Positions 1 to 9,952 are shown, numbered from the stretch's first letter. The stretch: 32,816 nucleotides of DNA from a bacterium (GCA_026713745.1 JAPONU010000255.1:72371-105186), one strand, 5' to 3'. Numbers and translations: made by a program. Notes: generated by a model not told the origin, from the sequence alone.

Positions 1-2
1 CC

Positions 3-995
3 CTACCGGCCCCGCACGGGCTCGCCGCCCGTCTCGCTGCTGGCCTTGTCGTAGGCGTTCACAATGTCGGTCACGATGGGATGTCGGACGACGTCCCTGC
101 TGCTCAGATACACGAAGCGGACACCCTCGATACCGGCCAGCAGCGTCTCCAACCCGTCGAGACCGCTGCGACCGCCGGCAACGTCCACCTGGGTGACGTC
201 ACCGGTGATCACGGCCTGGGAACCGAACCCGATCCGGGTGAGGAACATCTTCATCTGTTGGGGCGTGGTGTTCTGCGCTTCGTCGAGGATGATGAAACTC
301 CGGTTCAGTGTCCGGCCGCGCATGAATGCGAGCGGTGCCACCTCCACGACCTCCTGTTCCAGGAGCCGCTGCACCCCCTGCAGGTCCAGCATGTCGTGCA
401 GGGCGTCGTAGAGCGGCCGGAGGTACGGATCCACCTTGGCGGCGACATCACCCGGGAGGAACCCCAGTCGCTCGCCGGCTTCGACGGCGGGACGGGTGAG
501 AATGATCCGCTCCACCTCGCGTGCCTGCAGCGCAGCGATCCCTGACGCGACGGCCAGCCAGGTCTTGCCCGTCCCGGCCGGACCGATGGCGAAGGTCACA
601 GTGGCGGAGCGGATGGCGTCGACGTAGGCCTTCTGGCCGCGCGAGCGCGGTCGCACAGCCGTCCCGCGGGCGTGGCGGAGCACCTCGTCGCTCAGCACCT
701 CGCTGGGGCTCTCGTCGGCGGCCACAAGGTCTATGACGTGCACCACCGATCGCGAGTCCACCGGGTGTCCCTGGCGAACGAGTGTGATCAATTCTTCCAG
801 CACCCGCGCCACGCTCTGGGCCTCGGGGCCGGTGACGGTAACCTCGTTGCCGCGCGCGTGGATGCCGGTCTGGGGGAATGCGGCCTCCAGCAGCCGCAGA
901 TGGCGGTCGGCCGGCCCGAGCAGAGTGGGCAGCAGGTGATTGCCGGGGATCGTGACCCGAGCCCGGCTCACGGGTTGCTCAGTCTCGGGGGACAA
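3..995 (-). CDS. phoH: PhoH-like family ATPase
   Basis: 330 aa ORF with Walker A 'AIGPAGTGKTWLA' and 'RSFIILDEAQNTTPQQMKMFLTRIGFGSQAVITGDVTQVD', typical of PhoH/PhoL. Confidence 0.95.
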   Translation of the reverse strand: MSPETEQPVSRARVTIPGNHLLPTLLGPADRHLRLLEAAFPQTGIHARGNEVTVTGPEAQSVARVLEELITLVRQGHPVDSRSVVHVIDLVAADESPSEVLSDEVLRHARGTAVRPRSRGQKAYVDAIRSATVTFAIGPAGTGKTWLAVASGIAALQAREVERIILTRPAVEAGERLGFLPGDVAAKVDPYLRPLYDALHDMLDLQGVQRLLEQEVVEVAPLAFMRGRTLNRSFIILDEAQNTTPQQMKMFLTRIGFGSQAVITGDVTQVDVAGGRSGLDGLETLLAGIEGVRFVYLSSRDVVRHPIVTDIVNAYDKASSETGGEPVRGR

Positions 996-1084
996 AGCAG
1001 ATCGGACGGAGCGGCCGGTTTCCCGCTTGCAACTCGGAGTGGGGACCGGTCAGCGCGCCGTCCGTATCGATGTCGGGCAAGCGA

Positions 1085-1366
1085 CTAGCTCTCCGGTGAC
1101 GACTCTTCCTCGCCTGCGCTGGGGGCCTGCGCGGGAATCGGATCGGGATACAGATGCTTCAGGGTGCCCGGCTCGACACGAGACTGCTCGATGAAGGCAT
1201 CCACGTCGCTCGCCTTGAACCGGAAAACGCGACCGAAGCGATACGCGGGAAGCCCACCGATGTCGACAAACCTGTAAATCGTCCTGGTCGTAAGGCCGAG
1301 GCGCCTCGCGGTGTCTTCAGTACTGAGCCAATCGATATCCGACTCTACCATTTTCGTGATCCTCAC
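1085..1366 (-). CDS. Excisionase/BldC-type helix-turn-helix DNA-binding protein
   Basis: 'DWLSTEDTARRLGLTTRTIYRFVDIGGLPAYRFGRVFRFKASDVDAFIEQSRV' is a canonical HTH_17/MerR-like excisionase domain. The start may be the internal Met (MVESD). Confidence 0.85.
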   Translation of the reverse strand: MRITKMVESDIDWLSTEDTARRLGLTTRTIYRFVDIGGLPAYRFGRVFRFKASDVDAFIEQSRVEPGTLKHLYPDPIPAQAPSAGEEESSPES

Positions 1367-1530
1367 AACTTCTTACCGTTCCCATCCCCGCTGGTGCAAT
1401 GCGCTGCAATACGGAGACGAAGCGCCGTAGCACCTTGTAGCAAGCTGTCCGCCTACCTGGAAACAGAAACCAACGAACGTGATGTTAGTGGATGTCCTGG
1501 CACCGGGGGCGGCAGGCCGCTTCGGCCGGC

Positions 1531-2535
1531 TCAGAGGGCACCGTCGACCTCACCCGGCATCGCAACGTCGAGCAGGATTTTACCGAAGTTCGCGTTGGAT
1601 TGCATGTAGTTGTGCGCGTCGGCAACTTCGTCGATGGCATAGCGCCGGTCAATAACCGTCCGGAGCCGGCCCGACTCGAAGAGCGGGAGGACCTCGGTCG
1701 CGAATCGCCTGCTGAGAGCGATCTTCTCTTCCAGCGGACGTGCCCGTAGCACGGTACCGACAAGTTGGGCACGCTTGGCCATGAGGCGTCGCAGTGGGAT
1801 GGTCGCCTCGCCGGCTCCCAGCAGCCCCACCTGCACGATCGTGCCGCGCACCGCCAGCGCCGCCAGGTTGCGAGCCAGATAGTCCCCCCCGACGATGTCG
1901 ACGATGACATCGGCACCGCGCCCGGAGGTCAGGTCGTGTGTGGCCTCCACGAAGTCCCCACTGCGGTAGTCGATCGCCAGATCGGCCCCGAGTTCGCGGC
2001 AACCCGCCACCTTTGGTGCCGAAGCGGTCGCCACCACCACCGCCCCCAGCGCCTTGGCGATCTGGATCGCCGCGGTCCCAACACCCGAACCGGCGCCGTG
2101 CACGAGCGCAACACGACCCGAGGTCAGGCCGCCCTGGCAGACCAGCGCGTCCCATGCGGTGATCCACACCTCGGGAATGGCCGCCGCGTCCGCCAGCGCC
2201 GGACCCGCTGGTGGCCGCAGGGCCATGCGTTCGTGTGTGACGAGTTGCTCGGCGTACGCGCCGCCGTTGACCAGACCCATGACCGCGTCCCCGGCGACGA
2301 GATCCCGCACCCGGGCCCCGACCGCCGCGACCCGCCCTGCGTACTCGAGTCCCAGGATCTCGACGGTGGCCTCCGGCCCCGGATACCGCCCCATCCGCTG
2401 GAGCACGTCGGCACGGTTGAGGGCCGTCGAGACGACGTCCACGAGTATCTCGTCGGGCCCGGGGACCGGCGGTTCAACGTCTGCCAGCCGGAGTACTTCG
2501 GGACCGCCGTAACCGGCCAGAACGACAGCGCGCAC
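1531..2535 (-). CDS. NAD(P)H:quinone oxidoreductase / zinc-type alcohol dehydrogenase-like (MDR superfamily)
   Basis: 'MRAVVLAGYGGPEVLRLADVEPPVPGPDEILVDVVSTALNRADVLQRMGRYP' and Rossmann motif 'VHGAGSGVGTAAIQIAKALGA'. Confidence 0.93.
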   Translation of the reverse strand: MRAVVLAGYGGPEVLRLADVEPPVPGPDEILVDVVSTALNRADVLQRMGRYPGPEATVEILGLEYAGRVAAVGARVRDLVAGDAVMGLVNGGAYAEQLVTHERMALRPPAGPALADAAAIPEVWITAWDALVCQGGLTSGRVALVHGAGSGVGTAAIQIAKALGAVVVATASAPKVAGCRELGADLAIDYRSGDFVEATHDLTSGRGADVIVDIVGGDYLARNLAALAVRGTIVQVGLLGAGEATIPLRRLMAKRAQLVGTVLRARPLEEKIALSRRFATEVLPLFESGRLRTVIDRRYAIDEVADAHNYMQSNANFGKILLDVAMPGEVDGAL

Positions 2536-3402
2536 CTAGGAGATCCTACCGCTGTCACCGCCGGCGGGCGGCGGGCCGGAGCCGGGGTCCCCCCAGCGCT
2601 TCGAACGGCGGCCCGGCTGACCGGGCTCCCGGAGCATGTCGCGAATCATGCGCAGCGCAATCACTATGAGCAAGCCGGCAAAGAGCCTCCCCGAGACCGC
2701 CGAGGGGATCACACCCGCCAGCAGCCCGCCTCCGAACGCCGACAGCATGCCCCCCGCCCCGATCACCAGCGCGCCGCGCAGGTCGACATTGTCGTGGCGC
2801 ATATTGCGCAGCGTCCCGACGATTGCGGTCGGAAGCACGACCAGCAACGACGTTCCCTTGGCGGTCACGTCGCCCAGTTCGAAGAGCAACACGAGCGCTG
2901 GAACCACGATCACGCCTCCTCCCACGCCCATGAGACCCGCCACCAATCCGACCAGCACGCCACACCCCACGAGACCGAACGCCACAGCAACAGTCAGCGA
3001 GAGTTCGCCGGAGGCCTCGGGAGCGCCGGCCAGCATGCGCCCCGCAGTGACCGCCAGGAGCATGACGAAGGCCACCCGCAGCGTGCGGACTTGCACCCGG
3101 TTGAGCAGCTCCACTCCCGCAAGCACGCCGAGTCCGGAGCCGGCGAAGATCAGGGACGCGGCGACGACGTCCACCGCCTCGTTCAGCGCGTAGGCGACAA
3201 CGCCTGCGGCGGCGAAGAGGGCGGAGGTGGCGAGCGAGGTGCCGTGCGCCACCCGCTGGCGAAAGCCCCCCAGCAGCATCAGACCGGGGGCAATGAAGAT
3301 CCCCCCGCCCACACCGAACAGCCCCGCGATGAAACCGGCGGCGACGCCGACACCGGGCAGGACCCACCGCGGGCGAGCCTGCTCGCCGGTGGCTCCTGTC
3401 AC
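2536..3402 (-). CDS. TauE/SafE-family membrane permease
   Basis: Repeated 'GFIAGLFGVGGGIFIAPGLMLLGG' and 'GLVAGLMGVGGGVIVVPALVLL' motifs in a hydrophobic protein. The ORF opens to 3504, but a GTG at 3400..3402 overlaps the upstream gene's TGA (GTGA coupling) and is the more likely start. Confidence 0.88.
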   Translation of the reverse strand: MTGATGEQARPRWVLPGVGVAAGFIAGLFGVGGGIFIAPGLMLLGGFRQRVAHGTSLATSALFAAAGVVAYALNEAVDVVAASLIFAGSGLGVLAGVELLNRVQVRTLRVAFVMLLAVTAGRMLAGAPEASGELSLTVAVAFGLVGCGVLVGLVAGLMGVGGGVIVVPALVLLFELGDVTAKGTSLLVVLPTAIVGTLRNMRHDNVDLRGALVIGAGGMLSAFGGGLLAGVIPSAVSGRLFAGLLIVIALRMIRDMLREPGQPGRRSKRWGDPGSGPPPAGGDSGRIS

Positions 3403-4322
3403 GCGGGCGGGCTCGGATCCCGACCGGTTGCCGCATCCGTCCCGGCGCGGCCGCCCCGGCGCCGGCCGCCTGCGTACTCGAATCCGAATCGACCCTTGAT
3501 GCACAGGTGCCCGGAGGTCACCTCGTGATCATCCGGCGAGGTGACCCGGAAGATCTCGTTGTCCTGGGTGTGCAGTTCCAGATTGCAGCCGACGCCGCAG
3601 TAGGGGCAGACGGTCGTGGTCATCGACTGCGCCTCGGGGTCGAACCGGCCCGACTCCCGCAGGTCGAACTCCCGGGTGAAGATGAGCGCTCCCGTGGGGC
3701 ACACCCCGATGCAGTTGCCGCAGTACACGCACGCCGACTCGGGCAGTTCGACGTCGTGCTCGGTGGAGATGCGGGCATCGAATCCCCGACCCGCCACGGC
3801 GATGGCGAAGGTGTACTGGGCCTCGGTGCCGCAGGCGTCGACGCACTTGTAGCAGAGCACGCAGCGGTCGTAGTCCCGCACGTACAACTCATCATGGCGC
3901 CTCACCGGCTCGGCGACCCGGCGCCGGTCGGCACCGTGGCGCTCGGGGTCGGTCCCGTACTCCTCGAGCCAGCGCAGGATGTTCACCTCGGCACGGGAGA
4001 GGTCCACCGAGGAGGCGAGCAACTCCAGAACCATCCGGCGCGACCGCCGCACCCGGTCGCTGCCGGTCCTGACTTCCATGCCCTCGGCGACGCGGCGGGA
4101 GCAGGCCGGCACCAGGGTGCGTGAACCCTCCAGTTCCACGACGCACACCCGGCAGGCGTTGACCGGCGTGATCGTCGGCGCCCAGCAGATCGTCGGCACC
4201 TCCACCCCGGCGTCGCGGCAGACGTCCAGAATGGTGCTGCCTTCGGGCGCGGTCCGCTCTGCGCCGTCGATGCGCACCGTCACCTTGCGCCGGGGGATGC
4301 CCACCGGCACCGGAGCGCTCAC
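3399..4322 (-). CDS. N-terminal half of NAD-dependent formate dehydrogenase alpha subunit: 2Fe-2S plus 2x4Fe-4S plus Mo-oxidoreductase 4Fe-4S domain, lacking the catalytic Mo domain
   Basis: 2Fe-2S 'CWAPTITPVNACRVCVVELEG...LVPAC'; ferredoxin clusters 'CVLCYKCVDAC' and 'CVYCGNCIGVC'; Mop Fe4S4 motif 'CPYCGVGCNLELHTQDNEIFRVTSPDDHEVTSGHLCIKGRFGFEY'. It ends right after this domain with an Arg/Gly-rich tail. Confidence 0.92.
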   Translation of the reverse strand: MSAPVPVGIPRRKVTVRIDGAERTAPEGSTILDVCRDAGVEVPTICWAPTITPVNACRVCVVELEGSRTLVPACSRRVAEGMEVRTGSDRVRRSRRMVLELLASSVDLSRAEVNILRWLEEYGTDPERHGADRRRVAEPVRRHDELYVRDYDRCVLCYKCVDACGTEAQYTFAIAVAGRGFDARISTEHDVELPESACVYCGNCIGVCPTGALIFTREFDLRESGRFDPEAQSMTTTVCPYCGVGCNLELHTQDNEIFRVTSPDDHEVTSGHLCIKGRFGFEYAGGRRRGGRAGTDAATGRDPSPPA

Positions 4323-6091
4323 CCCGACCCTCCACCGGCGACCCCGTTCAAGAGCCCCAGACGCAGCGCCGAGCCGACTGCCGAGGCCGCCGTGTGGCCC
4401 AGCCCGCAGATCGAGGCGTCGCTCATCACCGCTGCCAGGTCGTCGAGCAGGTCGTCGTCACCCTGCAGGGCCGAGCCGGCCCGCAACCGCACGATCGTCT
4501 CGTTCTGGCGGACGGTGCCCACCCTGCACGGCACACACTGCCCGCAGGACTCATCACGGAAGAAGGCGGTGATCCGCTCGACGATGTCACCGATGTCGGT
4601 GCCCCCGCCGAAGACGGTGACCGCGCCCGAACCGAGCGTGAGATCCGCCGCACCGACGTCCTCGAAGGTAAGAGGCACGTCGCCTGCCCCCGGCGACACG
4701 AACACTCCTGCAGCCCCGCCCAGTAGCACCGCCCCGGGTGAGTCCGGGGCGCCGGCAAGAGCCAGCAACTCGTCCAGGCGCGTGCCGAACGGCACCTCGT
4801 AGACGCCGGCGCGATTCACGTCGCCGGCCACTGAGAACAACTTCGTGCCGGGACTCTCGGCCGTGCCAACCGCGCGGAACGCAGCCGCGCCGGCGGTGAG
4901 TATCACCGGCACGTTGTGGAGCGTCTCGACGTTGTTGACCACGGTGGGCCGCCCGAACAACCCCACCTCGGTGGGGAACGGCGGCTTCGAGCGAGGCTCG
5001 CCCCGGTAGCCCTCCAGTGAGTTGAACAGTGCCGTCTCCTCACCGCAGATGTAGGCCCCGGCCCCCCGGCGGACCTCGATGTCGAAACGCAGACCGCTGC
5101 CGGCCACGTCGGCACCCAGCAGCCCGCCGTGACGCGCCCGGTCGATGGCGGCGGCGATCCGATCCTCGGCGGTGGGATACTCGCCCCTGATGTAGACGTA
5201 GCCCTTCGAGGCGCCCACGGTCACCCCGGCGATCGTCATGGACTCCACCAGCGCGAAAGGGTCACCCTCCAGCAACGCCCGATCCTTGAACGTGCCCGGC
5301 TCGGACTCATCGGCATTGCACACGATGTAGCGCTCCCGGCGCGCCGAGGCGGCGACGGCCCGCCACTTCACGCCGGTCGGGAAGGCGGCTCCTCCCCTGC
5401 CCCGGAGACCCGAGTCGGCGATCTCGCGCAGCACCGCCTCGGGTCCCATTTCCAGCGCGATCCGCAACGCCCGGTACCCGCCATGCGCCCGATACTCCTC
5501 GAGGCTGGCCGGATCCGCGACCCCGATGCGCCCGGTCAGCCAGGCAGGCCCAGCGGAGACCACACGGGGCGCAGGTTCCGTCGCACCCTCACCCTCGAGG
5601 GCGCCGGCCAGTGACCCGGTGGCGGTCCAGCGGGCCCCGTCGGGCCCCGCGCGCTGCACGAACACCGCAGGAGCCCGGTCACACTGGCCGAGGCACGGGC
5701 TGGGGTGCACGCCGACCGGCACGCCGTCTTGGTGCCCCGTGTGGCCCGCTGGCGCGCGGTAGTCGGGGTGAATCCGGCAGGCGATGTCGTCACAGACGTG
5801 CGCGACCGTTCGGGGGCCCTCCTCGGTGCGCAGCAGCGCGTAGAACGTGGCGACGCCGAAAGCCTCGGCGCGGGGCACTTCGAGGCGCGTGCACAACTCG
5901 GCCAACGCTTCCGGGCTGATCCAGCCGACTCCGTCCTGCAGAGTATGCAGGGCCGGCAGCAACAGGTGCCGACGATCCGGCCCACGACGGGCCACGCGCG
6001 AGTCGACAGTGTCGTGGCTGTGCCCGACAGCGGCGTCCAGGACACGCTCCTCCGCCGGTGTCGGGGCGCCGGCGGAGGATCTCGACTCCAT
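4319..6091 (-). CDS. NuoE-NuoF fusion (NADH-binding diaphorase subunit, FdhB/HoxF-like)
   Basis: N-terminal thioredoxin-like 2Fe-2S region 'CDDIACR...CLGQCDRAP'; FMN/NADH-binding 'GLRGRGGAAFPTGVKW' and 'RGAGAYICGEETAL'; C-terminal 4Fe-4S 'ESCGQCVPCRVGT...CGLG'. Overlaps the downstream start (ATGA). Confidence 0.94.
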   Translation of the reverse strand: MESRSSAGAPTPAEERVLDAAVGHSHDTVDSRVARRGPDRRHLLLPALHTLQDGVGWISPEALAELCTRLEVPRAEAFGVATFYALLRTEEGPRTVAHVCDDIACRIHPDYRAPAGHTGHQDGVPVGVHPSPCLGQCDRAPAVFVQRAGPDGARWTATGSLAGALEGEGATEPAPRVVSAGPAWLTGRIGVADPASLEEYRAHGGYRALRIALEMGPEAVLREIADSGLRGRGGAAFPTGVKWRAVAASARRERYIVCNADESEPGTFKDRALLEGDPFALVESMTIAGVTVGASKGYVYIRGEYPTAEDRIAAAIDRARHGGLLGADVAGSGLRFDIEVRRGAGAYICGEETALFNSLEGYRGEPRSKPPFPTEVGLFGRPTVVNNVETLHNVPVILTAGAAAFRAVGTAESPGTKLFSVAGDVNRAGVYEVPFGTRLDELLALAGAPDSPGAVLLGGAAGVFVSPGAGDVPLTFEDVGAADLTLGSGAVTVFGGGTDIGDIVERITAFFRDESCGQCVPCRVGTVRQNETIVRLRAGSALQGDDDLLDDLAAVMSDASICGLGHTAASAVGSALRLGLLNGVAGGGSG

Positions 6092-6158
6092 CGTTCCAGC
6101 CTAGAAGCGCGGTTCGGCTTGACAGAGTCAACCTCACTGCGCCGCGCCGGGACGCTCC

Positions 6159-8549
6159 TCAGCCAGCCGGACGCCCCCGCAGCAGGGCGCGCAGGCGCGG
6201 GGGGCTCAGGTTGGACTGTGTGATGGCCACTCCCAGCGGCGCCACGGCGTCGTGCACCGCCGCGGCGAGCACCGCCGGCGTCACGATGATCGCCCCCTCC
6301 CCGGCCCCCCGGAAGCCGCCGAGCAACTCCGAGGGCGTCTCGCGGTGCACGATACGCGGGCGAACCGCATCGCCGAATGTTGGGATCATGTAGTCCAGGA
6401 GCGTCGAGGTCTGCGGTTGACCGTTCTCGTCGTAGCAGATCTCCTCGAAGAACGTCTGCCCCACAGCCTGCGCGACAGCGCCGTGGATCTGCCCGTCCAG
6501 TATCACGTTGTCGATCACGGTCCCACAGTCGTGCACGATGGTCAGGTCGTGCACCGTCACGACCCCCGTGGCCTCGGTGACCTCGACGACAGCGGCCGCG
6601 GCGGCGGTGGAATAGGTGGCGGCCACGTTCAGTTTGCCGCGCTCATCGGGGAAGGGGCTGGTGTTGCCCGGGTCGTATCCCACCACCACCGACAACCCCG
6701 GGTCCATGCCCGGCGGCAGCAGGAACGTGTGGAGATAGGCGGCCGCGGCGATCTGGCCGAACGGGATCGCCGCCTCCCCCAGGCGGAAGAACCCGTCGGC
6801 GGTTTCGATCTGATCGGGGGGTGCTTCCAGCATCCCCGCGGCGATGGCCGCCATCTTGTCGCGCACCTGCCGGGCGGCCTTGATGACGGCCCCGCCGCCC
6901 ATGACCGCCGATCGGCTCCCCCACGTTCCGGTGCCGTAAGGCAGTGCCGCCGTGTCGCCGTCGGTGACCTCCACGTCGTCGGGGCTGATGCCCAGAACCT
7001 CGGCGGCCACTTTGGCGAAGATCGTCTCGTGGCCCTGGCCCTGGGACTTGGTGCCGACCGCCACGTTGACCCTGCCGTCGGGCTGCACGGTCAGCATGGC
7101 CATCTCGTAGCCACCGAAGCGTCCCGCCAGGGCGTGGATGTTGGGCGCCGTGGGCTCGACCATCTGGGCGATGCCGACGCCGACGAGTCGGCCTTGCGAC
7201 CTGGCCACCTCCCGCGCTTCGCAGGCGGCGTCGTAGCCCGCAGCCTCGAGCAACTCGGTGAGCTGCTCGCCGAAGCTGCCGGTGTCGAGCACCGCGCCGG
7301 TGGCCGTCACGTAGGGGCGGGGCTCGTCGGGGATCATGTTGAGCCGGCGCATCGTCACAGGATCGATACCGAGCCTCTCGCCCACGAGGTCCAGGACCCG
7401 CTCCATCAAGAAGATGCCCTGCGGCTGGCCGTAGCCGCGATAGCCACCCATCGGACACTTGTTGGTCGCCACACAGCGCATCTCGAAGGCGTAGTCCGCC
7501 AGGTCGTAGCAGTTGGGTACGACGCTCGTGGTCACGATCGCCGGCGCGCACCCCAGGATGTACAACTCCGGGGACCCGACGTCCACGACGAAGTCCGCCC
7601 GCAGCCCCAGCACTCGGCCGTCGTCGCGGTAGGCCACCTCCACCTCGTGTGACTGCTCGCGCGAGTGCAGCCCGGACAGGAGGTTCTCGGTGCGGTCCTG
7701 CTGCCAGACCACCGGGTGGCGGACCCGCATCGCCAGCACCGCCACCAGCACCTCCTCGCGCATGAAGTGCGCCTTGTTCCCGAAGCCACCGCCCATGTCG
7801 GGCGCCACGACCCTGACCCTGGCCTCGCTCAGGCCGGTGATGTCCGAGATGACCGTGCGCAATGTGTGCGGGACCTGCGTCGACACGTACATCTCGAGGC
7901 GCCCGGAGGCGGGGTCGAACTCGCCGAGCGCGCCGTGGCCCTCCATCGGCAGTCCACTGATGCGGTGATGCGTGAACCGCTCCTGCAGCACCCCGTCGGC
8001 GTTGGCGAACGCCGCCTCGACGTCGCCGTGGGCGCCCGGCATGTACAGGAAGACGTTGTCCCCCCAGTCCTCGTACAGCAGCGGTGCCTCGGCCTCCAGC
8101 CCGGCCTCGGCATCGCTGACCGCCGGGAGCTCCTCGTAGTCCACCTCGATGAGCTCGAGGGCGTCCTCGGCGATGTAACGGCTGTCGGCGACGACGGCCG
8201 CTACAGGCTCGCCCACGAACCGCACCTTGTCGGTGGCGAGCACCGACCACGTGATCTGCCGCAGCGTCGGGATCATGGGGAGGTGATGGCTGAACTCGCC
8301 TGTCTCGACCGCCAGTTCGGCTCCGGTGAACACCCCGATGACGCCGGGCAGGGTCATGGCGCCGGAGACGTCCACATCGCGGATCCGGGCGTGGGCCAGC
8401 GGGCTCCGCAGGATTGCCACGTGCTTGAGGTCGGGCCGCTGGACGTCACCGAGGTACTCGCCTTCGCCACACAGCAGCCGGGTGTCCTCGCGGCGCCGCG
8501 TTCGGGTACCTGTACGCGGAGGCGCCTCGGGCGGCGCGAGGACGCTCAC
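6159..8549 (-). CDS. Xanthine dehydrogenase/aldehyde oxidase family molybdopterin-binding large subunit
   Basis: 'DTRLLCGEGEYLGDVQRPDLKHVAILRSPLAHARI', 'DMGGGFGNKAHF', 'GGYRGYGQPQGIFLMERVLD', catalytic-Glu region 'FRGAGEGAIIVTPAVLAAAVHDA'. GTG start at 8547..8549 overlaps the small-subunit stop; the ORF itself opens further upstream. Confidence 0.93.
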   Translation of the reverse strand: MSVLAPPEAPPRTGTRTRRREDTRLLCGEGEYLGDVQRPDLKHVAILRSPLAHARIRDVDVSGAMTLPGVIGVFTGAELAVETGEFSHHLPMIPTLRQITWSVLATDKVRFVGEPVAAVVADSRYIAEDALELIEVDYEELPAVSDAEAGLEAEAPLLYEDWGDNVFLYMPGAHGDVEAAFANADGVLQERFTHHRISGLPMEGHGALGEFDPASGRLEMYVSTQVPHTLRTVISDITGLSEARVRVVAPDMGGGFGNKAHFMREEVLVAVLAMRVRHPVVWQQDRTENLLSGLHSREQSHEVEVAYRDDGRVLGLRADFVVDVGSPELYILGCAPAIVTTSVVPNCYDLADYAFEMRCVATNKCPMGGYRGYGQPQGIFLMERVLDLVGERLGIDPVTMRRLNMIPDEPRPYVTATGAVLDTGSFGEQLTELLEAAGYDAACEAREVARSQGRLVGVGIAQMVEPTAPNIHALAGRFGGYEMAMLTVQPDGRVNVAVGTKSQGQGHETIFAKVAAEVLGISPDDVEVTDGDTAALPYGTGTWGSRSAVMGGGAVIKAARQVRDKMAAIAAGMLEAPPDQIETADGFFRLGEAAIPFGQIAAAAYLHTFLLPPGMDPGLSVVVGYDPGNTSPFPDERGKLNVAATYSTAAAAAVVEVTEATGVVTVHDLTIVHDCGTVIDNVILDGQIHGAVAQAVGQTFFEEICYDENGQPQTSTLLDYMIPTFGDAVRPRIVHRETPSELLGGFRGAGEGAIIVTPAVLAAAVHDAVAPLGVAITQSNLSPPRLRALLRGRPAG

Positions 8550-9010
8550 GACCCCTCCCCCGCGACGGCTTCGAGAGCGGCGACGATGTTCACGTACCCG
8601 GTGCAGCGGCAGAGGTTGCCCGACATCCATTCCTCTATCCGCTCCCTGGTCGGGTGCGGGTCCGTCTCGAAGAGCTCCAACGCCGTCAGGACCATCCCCG
8701 GCGTGCAGAAGCCGCACTGCAGGCCGTGGTGTTCGGACAGGGCCTGCTGGATCGGGTGCAACGCCCCCGGCGAACCGACACCCTCGATGGTGCGCACCTC
8801 GGCCCCACCCACCTGGACGGTGAACAGGAGGCAGGAACGCACACCGCTCCCGTCGAGGTGGACCGTGCAGGCCCCGCAGGCGCCCTGCTCGCAGCCGGCG
8901 TGAGCCCCTCGCATGGCGAGGCGATCCCGCAGCGTGTCCAGCAACAGCTCGCGGGGCTCGACGTCGACCTCTGCGGCCTCACCGTTGAGCGAGAACCGGA
9001 CAGCTGTCAT
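8546..9010 (-). CDS. 2Fe-2S small subunit of xanthine dehydrogenase-family hydroxylase (CoxS-like)
   Basis: 'CEQGACGACTVHLDG' and 'QCGFCTPGMVLTA...GNLCRCTGYVNIVAAL'. Confidence 0.96.
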   Translation of the reverse strand: MTAVRFSLNGEAAEVDVEPRELLLDTLRDRLAMRGAHAGCEQGACGACTVHLDGSGVRSCLLFTVQVGGAEVRTIEGVGSPGALHPIQQALSEHHGLQCGFCTPGMVLTALELFETDPHPTRERIEEWMSGNLCRCTGYVNIVAALEAVAGEGS

Positions 9011-9061
9011 GGCTTGGGATCCCTCATCCGGATACTCCTCGTCATGGGCGGCCGCGGGCTC

Positions 9062-9952
9062 TCAGTCGCCGGCTCCCCAGCCGGTTGATCCTGCTCGCTG
9101 CCATGCCGTGCGCACTGCGTCGGCGGCGAGCACCGCTGCAAGCTCGCGCCGGTATTCCTTCGATCCGTGCACGTCGCCGGGAGGATCCGCCAGCGCTGCG
9201 GTCCGTCTCCCCAATTCCGCCGCTGCGCCGGCGCTGAGCGCGGACTCACCCAGCAGGAACTCCCCCGCCGCACTGAGATCCACCGGGGTCGGACCAAGAC
9301 CGCAGCCGGCTGCACGTAGCCGGACGCAGGCCCCGGAGCCATCCCGGTGCAGGATCACGACAACGCCGGCCGTGGCGAAGTCACCGTGGCGCCGGGCGAA
9401 CTCCGCGAACCCGCCACCGTCGCCGGGGGTGTGGGCGGGAACCTCGACGGCGCTCAGCAGTTCCTCCGGCTCGAGGCTGGTCGTGAAGGGCCCCGCAAAG
9501 AGCTCCGCGGCAGGTATCGCCCGCTCGCCGCCGGTGCTTCCGGCGATCACCCTCCCACCGAGCGCCACGAGAAGTGCCGGAAACTCCGCCACCGGATCGG
9601 CGTGGGCGATGCTGCCCCCGAGGGTGCCCCGATTCCGGATGTGCACATGGCCGATCATCCCTGCGGTCTTGGCGACGATCGGTGCCTCCCGGCGCACCAG
9701 AGGGTCGGTCTCCAGGAATCGATGGCGGCACATGGCCCCGAACCGCAACGTGCCGTTGCGGGTCTCGAAACCCGCGAGATCCGCGACCCGGTTGACGTCC
9801 ACGAGCAGGGTCGGGCGCGCCAGCCGCAGGTTCATCAGCGGCACGAGGCTCTGTCCCCCGGCCAGGATCCGCGCCTCGGTGGTGCCGGCGAGGGCCTCGA
9901 TGGTCTCGGCGACCGACGCGGGGGCGACGTAGTCGAACCGCGGGGGCTTCAT
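9062..9952 (-). CDS. FAD-binding medium subunit of xanthine dehydrogenase-family hydroxylase (CoxM-like)
   Basis: 'ILAGGQSLVPLMNLRLARPTLLVDVNRV' and 'IRNRGTLGGSIAHADPVAEFPALLVALGG'. Confidence 0.96.
   Translation of the reverse strand: MKPPRFDYVAPASVAETIEALAGTTEARILAGGQSLVPLMNLRLARPTLLVDVNRVADLAGFETRNGTLRFGAMCRHRFLETDPLVRREAPIVAKTAGMIGHVHIRNRGTLGGSIAHADPVAEFPALLVALGGRVIAGSTGGERAIPAAELFAGPFTTSLEPEELLSAVEVPAHTPGDGGGFAEFARRHGDFATAGVVVILHRDGSGACVRLRAAGCGLGPTPVDLSAAGEFLLGESALSAGAAAELGRRTAALADPPGDVHGSKEYRRELAAVLAADAVRTAWQRAGSTGWGAGD

Noticed and set aside
1085-1366. Phage or integrative-element excisionase
   Set aside because: No integrase, att-like repeats, tRNA or other mobile genes nearby; chromosomal BldC/AlpA-like regulators look the same.
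1765-3528. Long plus-strand ORF (587 aa)
   Set aside because: Antisense shadow of the quinone oxidoreductase and TauE genes, with low-complexity His/Arg/Gln/Pro composition and no recognisable domain.
6252-7652. Plus-strand ORF of 466 aa (and 7665..8903)
   Set aside because: Antisense to the XDH-family large and small subunits; a high-GC third-position artefact.
6159-9952. Aerobic carbon monoxide dehydrogenase (form I CoxMSL)
   Set aside because: The large subunit has GGYRGYGQPQ where form I CODH carries the AYxCSFR active-site motif, so only a generic XDH-family hydroxylase is supported.
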